Shown: positions 35,130-46,454 of the stretch, one piece after another
Position numbering within the stretch: position 1 is the first letter of the stretch
Layout of the letters: each line of letters starts with the position of its first letter
Source of the DNA: Pleurotus ostreatus/Saccharomyces cerevisiae fusant
Taxonomy: Eukaryota; Opisthokonta
Direction of reading: 5' to 3'
NCBI GenBank assembly: GCA_024196135.1
Contig: JAMQCK010000005.1
Location: 124,001 to 188,000 of the forward strand
Length of the DNA: 64,000 bases
Notes under the pieces: model-generated
The model's input: the letters and a program-made list of their open reading frames with translations, nothing else
Databases searched by the model: none
Told to the model about the DNA's origin: nothing
Program-made: the position numbers and the translations under genes

Positions 35130-36548
35130 ATGCTTCCACTCAAGGTCATCGGAGGGACCTGCCAACGACTGAATATTATCTCGAGAGTCGCTGCGCCGTT
35201 GCGATTTGGCGCTCGGTCATACGCTGCACTCTGCCCCACTCGGTCGTACCGCCTCGTATCTCAGCATACGTTAGGACGAGGAAGTACCGAGAAAACGGCC
35301 CTCTCAAGGCGCGCATTAGGCGCTAGACTGCTCTCTGGTACCTGCTTGCGTAGAGCTGCTCTGTCGAAGCTCGACCTGGAAGGTTACCAGTCTGCCATAG
35401 TGCGTCCTCAGCTATTTCGTTCGGGATTTGTTGAGCTAATCTTGTCGGATAGTCAGACGCGGTAGGCGTGCATCTCGTCAATCAGTTTAATCTCGACTTC
35501 CCTGGTCCCGCCAACCTACCAGAAGGCTGGATAAGTGGGAGCGGGGGCAAGCTTCCCCCAGAACTTCCTGCCTCTGAAGCCTTCGCCGCGTATGGCATCG
35601 AGCAACGCGACCCCTTCTTCCACCGTGTCTACGCGGACGATACACGACCACCACGACAGCCCACCGAGGAGGACTCGAAGGACGAGAAGAAACCTACCGG
35701 TCCCCCTCGCATCCCCGGCAACTGGGCCCGCTTCCCCTACTTCATGACCTACATCCCCCCATCCCCCTACTACCTCATGCTGCCCCAACTCCAGATGGTC
35801 GTCAACATCAAGTACGGCCTCAAGGGTGCCGTCGTCCCGCAGATGTACGACCCCCAGCACGAGGCGCTCGTCTTCGCGATGCGGAGGTGGGACGAGGGCG
35901 ACGTCGAAGCTGCCGCGCCACGCTACTACTGGCTGCACTGCCCGACGGGCGAGGTCAGCGAGTTCTTGCTGCCGGATATGTCGGGGGCGGAGGAGAGCCT
36001 GGCTGCGAGATGGGAGAGCGCGGAGGAGAGCTTGACGGAGCTGCTGAGTGCCGTCAGCGTGCAGGAGGCGCCGCAGATGCCTTTGGAGGCTGATCCGAAG
36101 GGACTCAAAATTATCGAGCGCATCATGAACCGCGACCCGACTGTCATAGACGTGCTTGAGAAGGAGTACTTTGGCTTCAAGATCTCGCCGACGACGGAGG
36201 AGCAGGAAGCCCAGCTCTTCGATCCCCGTCCACTCCAGGTGGCCGACGAACTTGAGAAGCGCTTTGTCGAAGAGGGCGTCGCTGACCCAGCCGGGAATCC
36301 TGGTAGGTTTTCATGTTCCAGTGCCTCGCCGTCGTATTCAATTCCCTGCAGAAGAGGCCAAGATCGACATCAACGTCATCAAGGAGTGGATGCGGTTGTA
36401 CGGGATGCCAGGTCAGGAGGTGAATATCGAGAAAGTCGCAGAGGACTATGCTGGGCCCGAGGAAGAGGTTGCGGAGGAGCCCACGGACCGCTTCGACGAG
36501 CATGGCCGTCGCATCTTGGAAGAGGTCGAGGACAGAAGAGCGCCATGA
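35130..36548 (+). CDS. Uncharacterised protein, probably mitochondrial, 438 aa
   Basis: Three exons: 35130..35399, 35453..36302, 36352..36548. The junctions give SAI/SDAVG and GNP/EEAKID in frame. The first ~80 residues have many Arg, Ser and Ala and almost no acids (start MLPLKVIGGTCQRLN), which fits a mitochondrial presequence. The middle has an aromatic/Pro-rich block RFPYFMTYIPPSPYYLMLPQ and VVPQMYDPQHEALVFAMRRW that looks conserved and structured. The C-terminal third is acidic and helical (WMRLYGMPGQEVNIEKVAED). I do not recognise the family, so no function is given. The first intron's acceptor was chosen because the next AG would put the exon out of frame. Confidence 0.72.
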
Positions 36549-36844
36549 GCCTGCCAAGCGTACCACTCACGTACATTACCTGCGGAACTGCCATAATCAC
36601 ATCTCACACGACTGGGAAATGACGATGCGATGAGAACTAGCCTTGAGAATAGGATAAAGGAACAGTGAGTAAAAAGACAAACGGTGAGCTATGCACACCT
36701 CAGAACGAGGAAGAACCCAATACGAAGACGTATAGACTAACCTATACCTATACTGTATGCCACAGGAATAACGTAAATGCAAGTGAAAGAGCGGAAGGAT
36801 GAGTTGTCCCCGGGAGAAGAAACACCGGAACGTATCGTTGAAGG

Positions 36845-37792
36845 TCATAATCCTCGTCTGTTCTGTGCCGCGAAACGCTGTGGATCCGAAACTTCCTCGT
36901 CCCAAACCGCGCCTTCCGTCTCGCCTGGCGCGCGCTCAAACTTGGGGTCCGCGTGCGGATCGGGGTGCTCGTCGTCGTCCGCGGGTTTGGGGGTAGGGCT
37001 GGGCGGCGGGGGTGGCATGAGAAGCTTCTGCCCCGGCCTAGGCAGTGGTGGCGGCTTCGGCGGTGCGCTGCGCTCTTGCCGGAGCTCCTTGTTCGACGCC
37101 TTTCGGAAGAGGTGCTTCCGCGCGCCCTTCACGATCCTGCCGATCGTGACGACGGGCACGGTCTCCTCGTCCTCCGTGTCGCTGCTCTCGTACCCCGCGT
37201 GCCGCCGGTTCTTCCGCGCCTCGTGCTCGGCGACGACCTGCTCGATGAAGCGCGGCGCGCTCGCGAGGTCCTCGCGCGTCCAGCACTTCTCCTCGTCGGG
37301 CTGCGTGCGCGTCTTGCCCTTCCCGCGCTTGCTGTTCGTGTCGGCGGGTGGCGGGCGGTAGACGTGGACGATCGTATGGCTCGTGGAGTTGGGGAGGTCG
37401 TCGTTCTCAGGGTCGGTATCTGCAGCGATGAGCTTGCGCCGCCGCATGAGCTGCCCACGCGTGGCGATACCGAGAGGTGGGTGTCGGCGCGGGGTCGTGC
37501 GCTGGGGTTCCGGGAGGGGTGCGAACTTGATGCTAGGTTGAGACCGCAGGCGTGGGATGGAGGGGGGTGCGGTGCATGTTCCGTCTGACGGGTTGGTGAT
37601 CGTGGAGGGTAGGGTGGTGGTGGAGGACTCTGGTGAAGGCGGTTGAGAAGAATGTCGAGAGGAGGTCGAAGCGGTAGAGTTCGTCGATCCATTATCCTCT
37701 TCGTGTCGCGGCGCCAGAAGGTCCGCGGTGTCCTTGCGGATGAGAGGGGGGTGTTCAGTGGTTTCTGGAGGTGGTGGGTCTGCTGTCGCCAT
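36845..37792 (-). CDS. Uncharacterised, mostly disordered protein, 315 aa
   Basis: One long open exon on the minus strand. Residues 1-75 are Ser/Thr/Pro-rich. A possible short linear block LRSQPSIKFAPLPE and ATRGQLMRRRKLI lies near 83-120. The Glu/Lys-rich middle TREDLASAPRFIEQVVAEHE may be helical. Then comes a basic segment around VTIGRIVKGARKHLFRKA, then a Pro-rich stretch and an acidic tail. No catalytic motif or membrane segment. The SIKFAPLP-type block followed by an Arg-rich stretch suggests a regulatory or scaffold protein, but that is a guess. The start is the first in-frame Met of the exon (MATADPPPP). Confidence 0.6.
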   Translation of the reverse strand: MATADPPPPETTEHPPLIRKDTADLLAPRHEEDNGSTNSTASTSSRHSSQPPSPESSTTTLPSTITNPSDGTCTAPPSIPRLRSQPSIKFAPLPEPQRTTPRRHPPLGIATRGQLMRRRKLIAADTDPENDDLPNSTSHTIVHVYRPPPADTNSKRGKGKTRTQPDEEKCWTREDLASAPRFIEQVVAEHEARKNRRHAGYESSDTEDEETVPVVTIGRIVKGARKHLFRKASNKELRQERSAPPKPPPLPRPGQKLLMPPPPPSPTPKPADDDEHPDPHADPKFERAPGETEGAVWDEEVSDPQRFAAQNRRGL

Positions 37793-38442
37793 CGCTCGTG
37801 GGAGGGGGACCCGGTGCAGCTGGTAGGTCGCGCGACCGTGCGCTTGCGGCTCGGGCTTTTGGGTAGTCCCTGCGGAGAGCCGCTAGGCTGATATACGTCC
37901 GAGCAGTCAGCACACGAGCCGAGGTGCCGTAAACGATACACTCACCCAGTGTCAAAAGAAGGGAGAAGGCTAAACGAAGGGCGAGATGTAACGGGGATAG
38001 GTACACGCGACAGGAACAGGCCGTCCTTCCGTCCACGGAATAATTTATCCAAAAACCCAAGGGGAGACTGGCAGGCGGGGTTTCCAAGCCCAGGAGGAGG
38101 AGGCGGCAGCAGGAGCGCTGGATAGCAAACCGAAAGCGGAGCAAGCACCGTCTGGCCGCAAGCACTTGGCCAGAAAAGGCGATGGCAACTTGATGGCAAC
38201 CGGCCTCGGGACCTGGGGATCCGGCCCGAGGCTGGACCTACACGAAGGAACAGAAAAAGCTTGTCGCGTCTAAAGTCTCTTCTATCCGGCCTACGTAGCC
38301 TAGAGTGCACTACTTCTTATTTTCTGGAACATGTAGGCCTCCAGTGATTCTTTTCTCAGCTTGCGGAAGCGGCGAGCTCGTGAAGGTTCAAGACGCCGTA
38401 AAGCGGGTATGTGAAGAACGGAAGATGGGAAAATCGCTAGTG
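37793..38442. other. Intergenic, 5' of the disordered-protein gene
   Basis: About 650 bases between that gene's start and the 3' end of SLM3. Probably contains the promoter and perhaps a 5' UTR intron. No coding signal seen. Confidence 0.4.
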
Positions 38443-40049
38443 TTACGATGCCGTATGCGTGATAGTCCCGCAACCAAGCACCCTCCGTTCATCACCGTGA
38501 TAGATGACGGCGACCTGCCCTAGCGAGACATCCCGCATGGACTCAACAAGCAGGATCTGCACGCCTTGCCCTTGTCTAGTCGCCTTCAGTACTTGCACGC
38601 TAATCTAGAGCTAGCGGGACTAACCTGCGTACTGTGCATCTCGTTGGCGACATCCGATAGATAAACTTGACATACGCCTTCAATCCATCTGGACGGTCGA
38701 TGTCTTCAGGCGGCGCGTCGGTCCATATCCAGTCGAATTGGTCCGCGGACATGGACTGCTTGAATAGCGCAGGGTGATCACTGAAGGAAGGCTCAGAAAA
38801 ATGCGTCCGCATGCACGTTGAGTGCCACTCACGGTCCAGGAACGACGTAGACGATGTTGTTCACCGTGTCCTTGTCAGCCACATACCACCTCTGCAGCAT
38901 GTTTGGGATGCGCGCGCGCTCGCCGACAGTGTAGTTCCACAAACCCTCGTGCCCACCAAGCTCCTCGCCGGTCTCAATGTCTCGTATAGAGCCTGGCTTG
39001 CCTTCGAGGTACTTAGCTGGGAATTTTGGCGTCAGCGCCTCCTTGACAATGCTCGAGTCGCACGCCTACATAGAAATTCCTTGAAGTTGCCCTTCTGACC
39101 AACGAAACATATTCCCATGCTCTCCTTGCGATCGGCGACGGGTAGCTTGAAATCGTGAGCGAGCCGCTTGACCTCCGATTTATGCAGTGCTCCAAGAGGA
39201 AAGAGGGCGGGCCTGAGATTGCACTCGCGGATGCTGGCGAGGTAGTAGGACTGGTCTTTGACCGGGTCAAGGCCCGCCAGCAAGGTCGGCCGTCCGTTTG
39301 ACCAAGATTTGCGAGCATAGTGTCCTAGTAGAGGTCAGTAAAAATTTCTCGAAAGCAATGGGTGGTTTTACCTGTTGCAAACCAAGTATTTTCTGCAGCT
39401 AGCAAGTTCAGGTGCTCGTGAAGCGCGCCGAACTTCACATGCCTGTCAATGTAGGTCCGACATGCATAGGAGATGTAATACCACTCACCTATTGCATAGA
39501 ACGTCCGGATTTGGTGTTACCCCACTTGCCCAAGCGTCCAAAGACGGCTGGAAGACACGGTTCCAGTATTCCTTGGACAAGTCGACCTGTATGTCGTTAG
39601 CAAGCGTTCAAGGCGAGTACACAATTCCTTACCATTTTGCACGGTATACTCAGTAAATCGCATACTCGCTGGACGTCGTTCCAGTCCTTTTTCCATTCGC
39701 AGCCTTCGTCGGTGCCGGACTCGTCTCGGGTGTCCCAATTGCGCATGTAAATTCCGGAGACATCGTAGCCCTGACATGAAGTATATAAGAGAGCGAATAA
39801 ATCGCAAAAGAAGAGTCACGAACCTGGTCTAGCATGAGCTTTGCCGTTACCGACGAGTCGACCCCGCCGGACATGCCCACGACCACTTCCGCCTTGAGTC
39901 AGGAAAAAACGGCACCGAGCAGTAAAAATCATACCTCTATCGCCCTTTTTCGGTTGTGTCTGTGCTTTGGAATCAAGAGAGTATCGTCTAGAATTTCCCG
40001 AGACATATGCCTTCACGGCCGAGCGCACACATCCCGAGCGCGCCAACAT
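38443..40049 (-). CDS. SLM3: Mitochondrial tRNA-specific 2-thiouridylase (MnmA/Mtu1)
   Basis: Nine exons, complement(38443..38575, 38625..38780, 38833..39016, 39070..39324, 39372..39442, 39489..39586, 39633..39770, 39824..39885, 39935..40049); 403 aa. It makes the 2-thio group on wobble U34 of mitochondrial tRNA-Lys, -Glu and -Gln using ATP and a persulfide donor. The N-terminal ~35 residues look like a mitochondrial presequence. The ATP PP-loop is MSGGVDSSV (residues ~43-51), then [11 protein letters not shown]. The first catalytic Cys lies in [12 protein letters not shown] (about Cys136) and the second in MGICFVGQ (about Cys234). Also present: [15 protein letters not shown] and [13 protein letters not shown]. 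The C-terminal beta-barrel ends in [20 protein letters not shown]. All junctions hold frame. Head-to-head with MIF2. Confidence 0.95.
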
Positions 40050-40201
40050 GAGCGGAAAAGGCCAAGTTGGACGCGCACGTGCCTGTACGCGCCGCGTGAC
40101 AGACGCGTTGAGGCGTCACACTCCCACGCCCGATATTTGTTTGCCGCCGCCATCATCAAGACCTGCCACCAACAAGACAAGCCTACGCATCCCCTCAAGA
40201 A
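40050..40201. promoter_or_regulatory. Short bidirectional promoter between SLM3 and MIF2
   Basis: Only 152 bases separate the two start codons, so both 5' UTRs and both promoters must lie here or overlap the genes. Confidence 0.6.
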
Positions 40202-42192
40202 ATGCCACAGACGCCCAGGCGGAGCAGCATCACGTCCGCGTCGCTGCGCCTGGCCCGGCCGCACAGACCGTTCAACAACGACCCGAATGTAGGGCGCAAG
40301 ACGGGAAGGCCGTTTCGCGAGGTCGCGCGGGACGAGGATGGGTTCGAGCCGTTCGAGCATGTCGTGTCGCAGGGGGACAAGTTCACGCCGCCAAGGGTGC
40401 AGCCGCAGCCGGTGGCGCATAGGAAGAAGAGGCGCAAGTCGTCGATGCCGGCGAATGATGAGGATAGCGACGACGACTATGGGATGCAGAGCATGGACAT
40501 CGACAGTGCGTGATCGTGTAATGTGGATGGGGGAACGAATTTGACAACGATTTTAGGTCCGTTGGCCAGTGCAGCTCAGCCTGTCTCTCCTGCGCGTCCT
40601 AGGAAGAGCGTGTCGTCACGCACACTTCGGTACTCGGACACATACTATGATGAGATACCATCTGCGACGACAAGCGGGAGTAATCGTTCCCGGCCCTCCC
40701 TTCCCAATCGCTCTCGTGTTTCTGACGCTACGACACGGACCTCCTATGCTACCACCTACGACGATGACGACTCTTCTGACGGCGACAATAATGCGTTCGA
40801 TATGGGGGCCGGCTACGACCCTCCCGACGACTCCGCGGACGAGATGCCGCCCCCTCCCGTCCCCCGCCGCAAAAGCTTCTCGCAGATGAATCAAGACGAT
40901 GACGACGAGGAGTCAGAGGAGGAACAGCCGGCCCCGCCACCGCCACCCGTCAAGAAGAAGGGCAAGGAGAAGGCAGCCCCTGAACCCGAGCCAGAGTCCG
41001 AACCCGAGCCAGATCACGATATGGAGCAAGATATCGCGAACGGGATGGACAACGTCGAGATGGAAGGCCCGCGCTCTGACGACGAACCTGAGGAGCCACA
41101 GCAGTCGCAGCGGTCTCAGAAGCGCAAGAAGAACAGCGATACGGTCAGCGCGAAGTCCTCTCGATCGAAGAAGGAGAATAGGCCAAGTGCGTACCCGTAT
41201 TCCTCACGCATGTACCCCGCTAATTCATCCCCTCAGTCATCGAAGGCGTTCGCCGTAGCTCTCGTCCCCACATCAAGCCCCTGGAATACTGGCGGGGCGA
41301 GAAATACGTCTATGGGCGCACCGAGTCTGCCGCGCCTGTCCTCACCGCGCCCATCAAGGAGATTCGGCGCGTCGCGCCCGAGCCAGTGCAGCCGCTGGGT
41401 CAGAGACGCAAGCGCGGCATCTCAGCGAAGCCGCGTAGCAAGAGCGCGGTAGCCAAGGGGTCCGCTTCTGCGGTCTCGACAGGTCCTGGCGCTCCTGGCA
41501 ACCCTGAGGAAGGGTGGGACGACGAGACGGATCCCTTTGGGCTGATCAACGATGTGGACCTGGGCGAGGAAGTCAAGCGACGTGCGTATATACGATCACT
41601 CGTGCCAGACAAGGGCTAACAATGGCGCATATAGGCATCGTATATACGGCCAAGATGGTGCAGACGACTCCTTCGGCTAACGGAGAGTGGGCGTTCGACC
41701 GCATCTTCTCGGACGCCAACTTCATGGCTGCGGGTATGATCACGCTCATTCCGAATGGGCGCAAGTCGACGAAGCCGACGAAGGACAATACCTATGTGCG
41801 TTGCTTGCTTATGTGCCTTTGGTGCCTTGCCTGACACTGCGACCAGATCTTTTACGTGCTCGAAGGCGCTGTCAATGTTCGCATACATGTCCAGAGCGCA
41901 ATTGTGGCCTCGGGTGGCATGTTCATGGTTCCTCGAGGTGAGCTTCGTATCTATGTATCCTCGTAAGTTCTGCGCAACTGAAGTCGTCTTTCTAGGCAAC
42001 ACCTACTTCATCGAGAACATCGCCGACCGCGAGACCAAGCTCTTCTTTGTGCAGGCGCGCAAGAACGTCGACCCTGGCGAATCCATCGTCGTCCAGGAGG
42101 GCTCGGGGGTGTCGAGGCGGTCGTCGCAGGGCGTGATCAGTGGGACCACCGATCGTTCGAGTGGGGTGGGGAGGAGAGTGGCAGCCAGTTAA
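40202..42192 (+). CDS. MIF2: Inner-kinetochore protein CENP-C/Mif2
   Basis: Six exons: 40202..40505, 40557..41186, 41237..41581, 41635..41795, 41847..41937, 41996..42192; 575 aa. It binds the CENP-A nucleosome and links it to the outer kinetochore. The N-terminal RPHRPFNNDPNVGRKTGRPF with following acidic/aromatic residues fits the conserved Mif2 N-terminal (Mis12-binding) region. A long acidic/Pro disordered middle follows. The CENP-C motif RRSSRPHIKPLEYWRGEKYV lies at about 316-336 (nucleosome binding). The C-terminal cupin dimer domain starts near 427 (VYTAKMVQTTPSANGEWAF, then IFYVLEGAVNVRI and GNTYFIENIADRETKLFFVQ). The short Ser/Gly tail is ordinary. All splice junctions keep frame. Confidence 0.95.
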
Positions 42193-42997
42193 ACATGCCG
42201 TTGCCTTCCTGCCCAAAAACATTCCCCGCTTCGGCCGTTGAACGTTGCTCTGTGCCACTCGCTTTCTGTTAACCTTCAATACCTTCTATCCCCGACGTTT
42301 TCTACCTTTGCATGCGTCTTGCGCATATGCAACCTCGATGGCTTTTCACAGCCTATATCGCGATCACTTCAGTATTGTATCTCATTTTGTATCGCTGCAC
42401 TCCATGTTTTGGTGGATTTATGCATCCTAGTGTATTGTTCTTCGCTGTGCGATGCTGTCCCTTCCCCGACTCCGTTCCGTTCGGTAAGTTCATCGCAGAG
42501 TACTGCCGAGCCAAGGCCTAATAGTACTAGGGTTACTTCCCCTTAATGACTTGGCTTTACTAGCTCCTTCGTACGCGTCAATCTGTGCGCTGCGTTGCGT
42601 TGCGGAGGGCCTGGATCAGTCGCCGTTCCTGTCTTTTGCCCAGCACACGACGCCCACGTATCTGCTGGGCGTGTCTCGGGCGCGCTTGTTGGTTCGCTGA
42701 CGCGCCTTCGCACGGCGGCACCCAAGCTCGCACGCCTGGCGATCACCTTGTCTTCTCCCTTCCTCATCCCCACTCAAGCGCCTTGTCGCCCGGCCGGCTT
42801 GCTTGGCCCTCGCACGATGAAGGGCCCAAGAATAACTTGTGTGCGCGCTATGTGTGGCCGGCGCGCAGAACGAAGCGCCTTGGCTTTGGCTTGGCATCGA
42901 GCTGATCTTGACTTTTCGCTCGGCGAGCTTGTCATGCGTATAAAACCACACCGGCGGCTGTGGCTCCGCTCCACACCGCCCCTCGACGCTGAACACC
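42193..42997. other. Intergenic between MIF2 and the small membrane protein gene
   Basis: About 800 bases; contains the MIF2 3' UTR and the promoter of the next gene. Nothing else recognised. Confidence 0.4.
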
Positions 42998-43561
42998 ATG
43001 GCCGACGATGAGGAGAGGTGAGGAGGGTCCTAGAGCTTAGGGAATGTCGCTGACGGGACTGCAGCTCGCAGGAACATATTGGCGCTTCGTGGGAGATTGC
43101 GATGATTGTGGTCTTTGGTGTGTGGCACGGTCGAGCGAGTAGGCGCCGTACTGACTAATGAACACAGTCCTGGTCTTTGGTGGGCTGGTGGGCACAGTCT
43201 ACTGGGCTCGTCGACGCCGTCAAAGGAGACGGGATCTTGAAGCCGCGAACAACGCGCGGGAGCCGTCCGTCCGCGAACGGTCCTCCCACCGCGGCAGCTC
43301 TACTATCCGAGGCGACTCGTCTACTCGCGAGAAGTCGTCAATGCACCACAAGTCCTCCGTCTCTGTCACCGAGAAGTCCCCCTCCTACCACGAGAAGCGT
43401 ATGTCTCAGGAGCCCATCGCCAAGGTACGCTGGGTCAAACGTCTTTCCTCGTAATCACCCTAACTGACGTGCTCCTTCAGCCACCTCGCGTCGCCACCTC
43501 CTCCCGGCCCTCCTCCGTCGACTTTAAGCCCCCTGCGCGCTACTACTGGGACCAGCGCTAA
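42998..43561 (+). CDS. Small single-pass membrane protein, 136 aa, uncharacterised
   Basis: Four exons: 42998..43017, 43065..43117, 43168..43424, 43481..43561. A short acidic N-terminus (MADDEESSQEH) is followed by one hydrophobic segment at about residues 17-40 (IAMIVVFVLVFGGLVGTVY). An Arg cluster (WARRRRQRRRD) follows, so by the positive-inside rule the C-terminal side should be cytosolic. The remaining ~95 residues are Ser/Arg/Lys-rich and disordered, ending ARYYWDQR. No signal for a specific family. The three introns and consistent frame support a real gene despite its size. Confidence 0.65.
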
Positions 43562-44657
43562 CGCCAGACCCTGTCGATCACCGACCCCACTGTCGATCAC
43601 GGATTCCACGGCAATTATGAACCCCAGGCTTCGTCCCCTTCCCCCACTACCCCTCCCCGCGCGTCGCTCTAGACGCCCCCAGTCCTTCGCTGCGGCCTCC
43701 CCGAATCCAACACCCACGAAGTCTAGCGCGCGCTTGGCGAAGAGGGCTGGCGCCAAGCCGGGTCGCAGTTGAATTCCCGTGCGCGGCGGCTGTGGGTGGA
43801 CTTGGCGCTGGAGGTCGTCATGCTGTTGCCCGGCGGCTGGCTTTGGCGCGTCGGGCTCTGGCGCGGCTGTACGCCCGCGGGACACCGCGGCCTTCCCGCG
43901 CTGGGTACGTCGGGTGGCACGCCTGGGTCTGGTGACATTTGTGGCCCTGATAGATGGTGGCTTCGCCGCTCATCTACGGAGGAAGGCCACGGGTAGTCAG
44001 CCGGGCTTGTCATCGGCTGTACGCCAATTCGAGGCGGCTAGCCGCGCGGACTCCTTCCCGTGGGTCGACCGTGGGCGGCTCTCGCATCTTCATCGCGCAA
44101 GGCGGCATTCGCATCGTAGAACTTGGATATCTCCGCACACTGGCATGATGCATCAGTCTGAACTACTTCCAAGACTTTATCCCACACACAATCTAACATA
44201 GTGTACCATACCTGCTGTACTTCACTATTCTATCATAGCCTCGATATAGAGCTCCGACCTCGGCACTTCGCTATCGCTCTCGGAATGATACCTTCCGGTG
44301 AGTTCCCTCATTCAGTCGCGGGCGAGCCGCACGTCTCTCGCTCTTTAGGAGGTCGTCGACCTCGTTGTGGTGTGCTTCGTCCAGCCGACGTACCGCGCGA
44401 GACTCAGCGAAGAATCAGCGTATCTCTGTCGAATGCGAGCGGCGAATACAAGGCTGAGGTTGGAACTTCAACACCAGTTCACGTGGATGCATTCATGTGC
44501 ATCGGTACCGAGCCATATTTGTATCGCCTCTAGTTATCCTGTGCTTTCATCATTTGCCAAGTGCACGCCATCTGAGGTCTCTCCTAGAGGTTCTCTTCTT
44601 ATCCGCTACACCGTCCAGACTGCTCTTGCGAAGTGACCTCTTCTGAAAGCTCACAGG
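43562..44657. other. Intergenic, left border of the kinase cluster
   Basis: About 1.1 kb with no convincing coding frame. Marks the transition from housekeeping genes to the kinase-like array. No repeat or mobile-element end recognised. Confidence 0.4.
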
Positions 44658-46007
44658 ATGACCGCTACTCTCGAAACTCGCGAAAAGTACGAAATCCCAG
44701 ATGTCAGGCGCAGGATCAGTCAAGTAAAACCGGCCGAGCAATGGTGGGTTGACCACAGAGCGTGGCTCGAAAACAGAGGTTACCTCATTCGCCCTCGCTT
44801 TACTCCTGGGTGGCAGCCTTCATGGCACGACCCTAAAGTCAACGTCAACGATGCCGAGGATCGATTTCCTGCCAATGTACGTTTCTCCCTTCGTGGAGGG
44901 CGACTCGGACTCACCTCTTCAAGAAGCCAAACGTACTCGATGCAATTAAGCTCCCTCATGGGGAGTCCGTGATGCTTAAGCGCGTCAACAAGCGATACTC
45001 GAAAGAAGTCGAAATCTCTGCTATGCTCTCGTCTCCTCCAATGTCAAAGGACTCGCGCAATCACTGCGTCCCCATCTATGACATATTCGAGGTCCCGGAC
45101 GACGAAGATACGCAGATTATGGTCCTGCCTTTGCTGCGGAGGTACAACGACCCGCCGTTCGACACTGTGGGCGAAGTTATCGACTGCCTGAGGCAGGTTC
45201 TGGAGGTAAGCCACGGCCAGATCCACGTCTACGACTAGCTCACTTTGTTCATCCTCTAGTGCGTACAATTCCTCCACGAACACAACATCGCCCATGGGTG
45301 AGTACGACACTGCTTTTTTCCATTCACCTATGAATAAGTGAACAGGAATATCCACGCACGCCATATCATGATGCATGCCGCACCGCTGTACGACGCACCG
45401 TTCCACCCGGTCGACCAAAATATGCGCTTCGACTGGCGGGGAAAGATAGCTCCCGCACGCACTCGCACGGAAGAGCCGGTCGAATATTATCTCCTCGACT
45501 TCAGTAGAGCTATCGTGCGCGACCAGCCTGGCGCTCTTCCTTCGGAGGCCCTTGCACCTACTACCTCTCCTGCTCGACAAGACCTCGCAGTGAGACCCGA
45601 TCCTGATGGCAAAAGCGACGATCCCTTCGCCAACGACGTGTACTGCCTCGGAACGTGGATACGAGACAATTTCCTGAAGGTACGCCGCCCGGCTTTGAGG
45701 GTGTCAACCATGTCTAAGCATCGAACGCCAGGAGACTAGCCGATACAAACACCTCGACGTCCTTGAGCCGCTGGTCGATGAGATGACTCGAGACGATCCT
45801 TTGAAGCGGCCGACCATGAAGGAGGTCATGACCAGGTTTGAAGGCGCTATAGGTCTACTCTCTCCTTGGAAGCTGCGCTCTCGTGCGCTGGACCAGGAAG
45901 ATGGACCGCAGGGTTGCTACCAATCCGGTTCACATTGGATACGTCGCCTCACGCTTACGGCTAGGAGGCGACCGGCTGTGCCCTCTGCCGAGGTCGATGG
46001 CCGGTAG
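44658..46007 (+). CDS. K1: kinase-like array member, predicted pseudokinase
   Basis: Five exons: 44658..44876, 44924..45205, 45260..45297, 45346..45679, 45732..46007; 382 aa. It has the family's N-terminal motif (WWVDHRAWLENRGYLIRPRF, then PGWQPSW) and the kinase-like domain with the beta-3 Lys in SVMLKRVN. The catalytic loop reads HGNIHARHIMMH where paralogs have HRDxHxLNIMMD: the HRD Arg and Asp and the metal-binding Asn are all changed. DFG is DFS (LLDFSRA), and the GGDKxVPEF segment of the paralogs is replaced by unrelated sequence. The alpha-F NDVYCLG and the DPLKRPTM motif remain. The frame is intact with all introns at family positions, so it looks like a maintained pseudokinase or regulator, not a wreck. 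First gene of the array. Confidence 0.85.
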
Positions 46008-46454
46008 TACAGCAAGGATTCGTCTGTCCAGTCATTTCATTTGGCCGATGAGGTCGGACGGAGAGCAAGCGTTTAAGCAGAGACATGGCTAAGCCCAAGA
46101 TTTCGTAGAGAACCTAGGGGACGGATTATGATGCGGAAGCCCGCATCCAGGCTGTCATCGAAGACGGTGAGCACAGAGTACGGTACAAGATCGTGATCGC
46201 TTGAAGACGAAATATAGCAAATGAACTGCAGACGAGCGCGGTAGTGTGCGAAGGGCTCATGAATGACGAAGTCAAGCCTTGCGGAAGTAAAATTGGGCAG
46301 CCCGGGCTCCGGACCGGGGCAATAATCGCCACTTCAGGCGGCCGTGCTTCTGCCGTTCACCATCATGCAGCGCCGTGCTTGTTCCCAACCGCCACATTTT
46401 CTGGACTCCGGACGACTCAAGACAGACAGCGCATGATCTGATTATTGTCGTAAC
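46008..46454. other. Intergenic K1-K2
   Basis: About 450 bases. The right ~155 bases (from about 46300) resemble the region upstream of K3 and belong to the duplicated unit. Confidence 0.5.
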
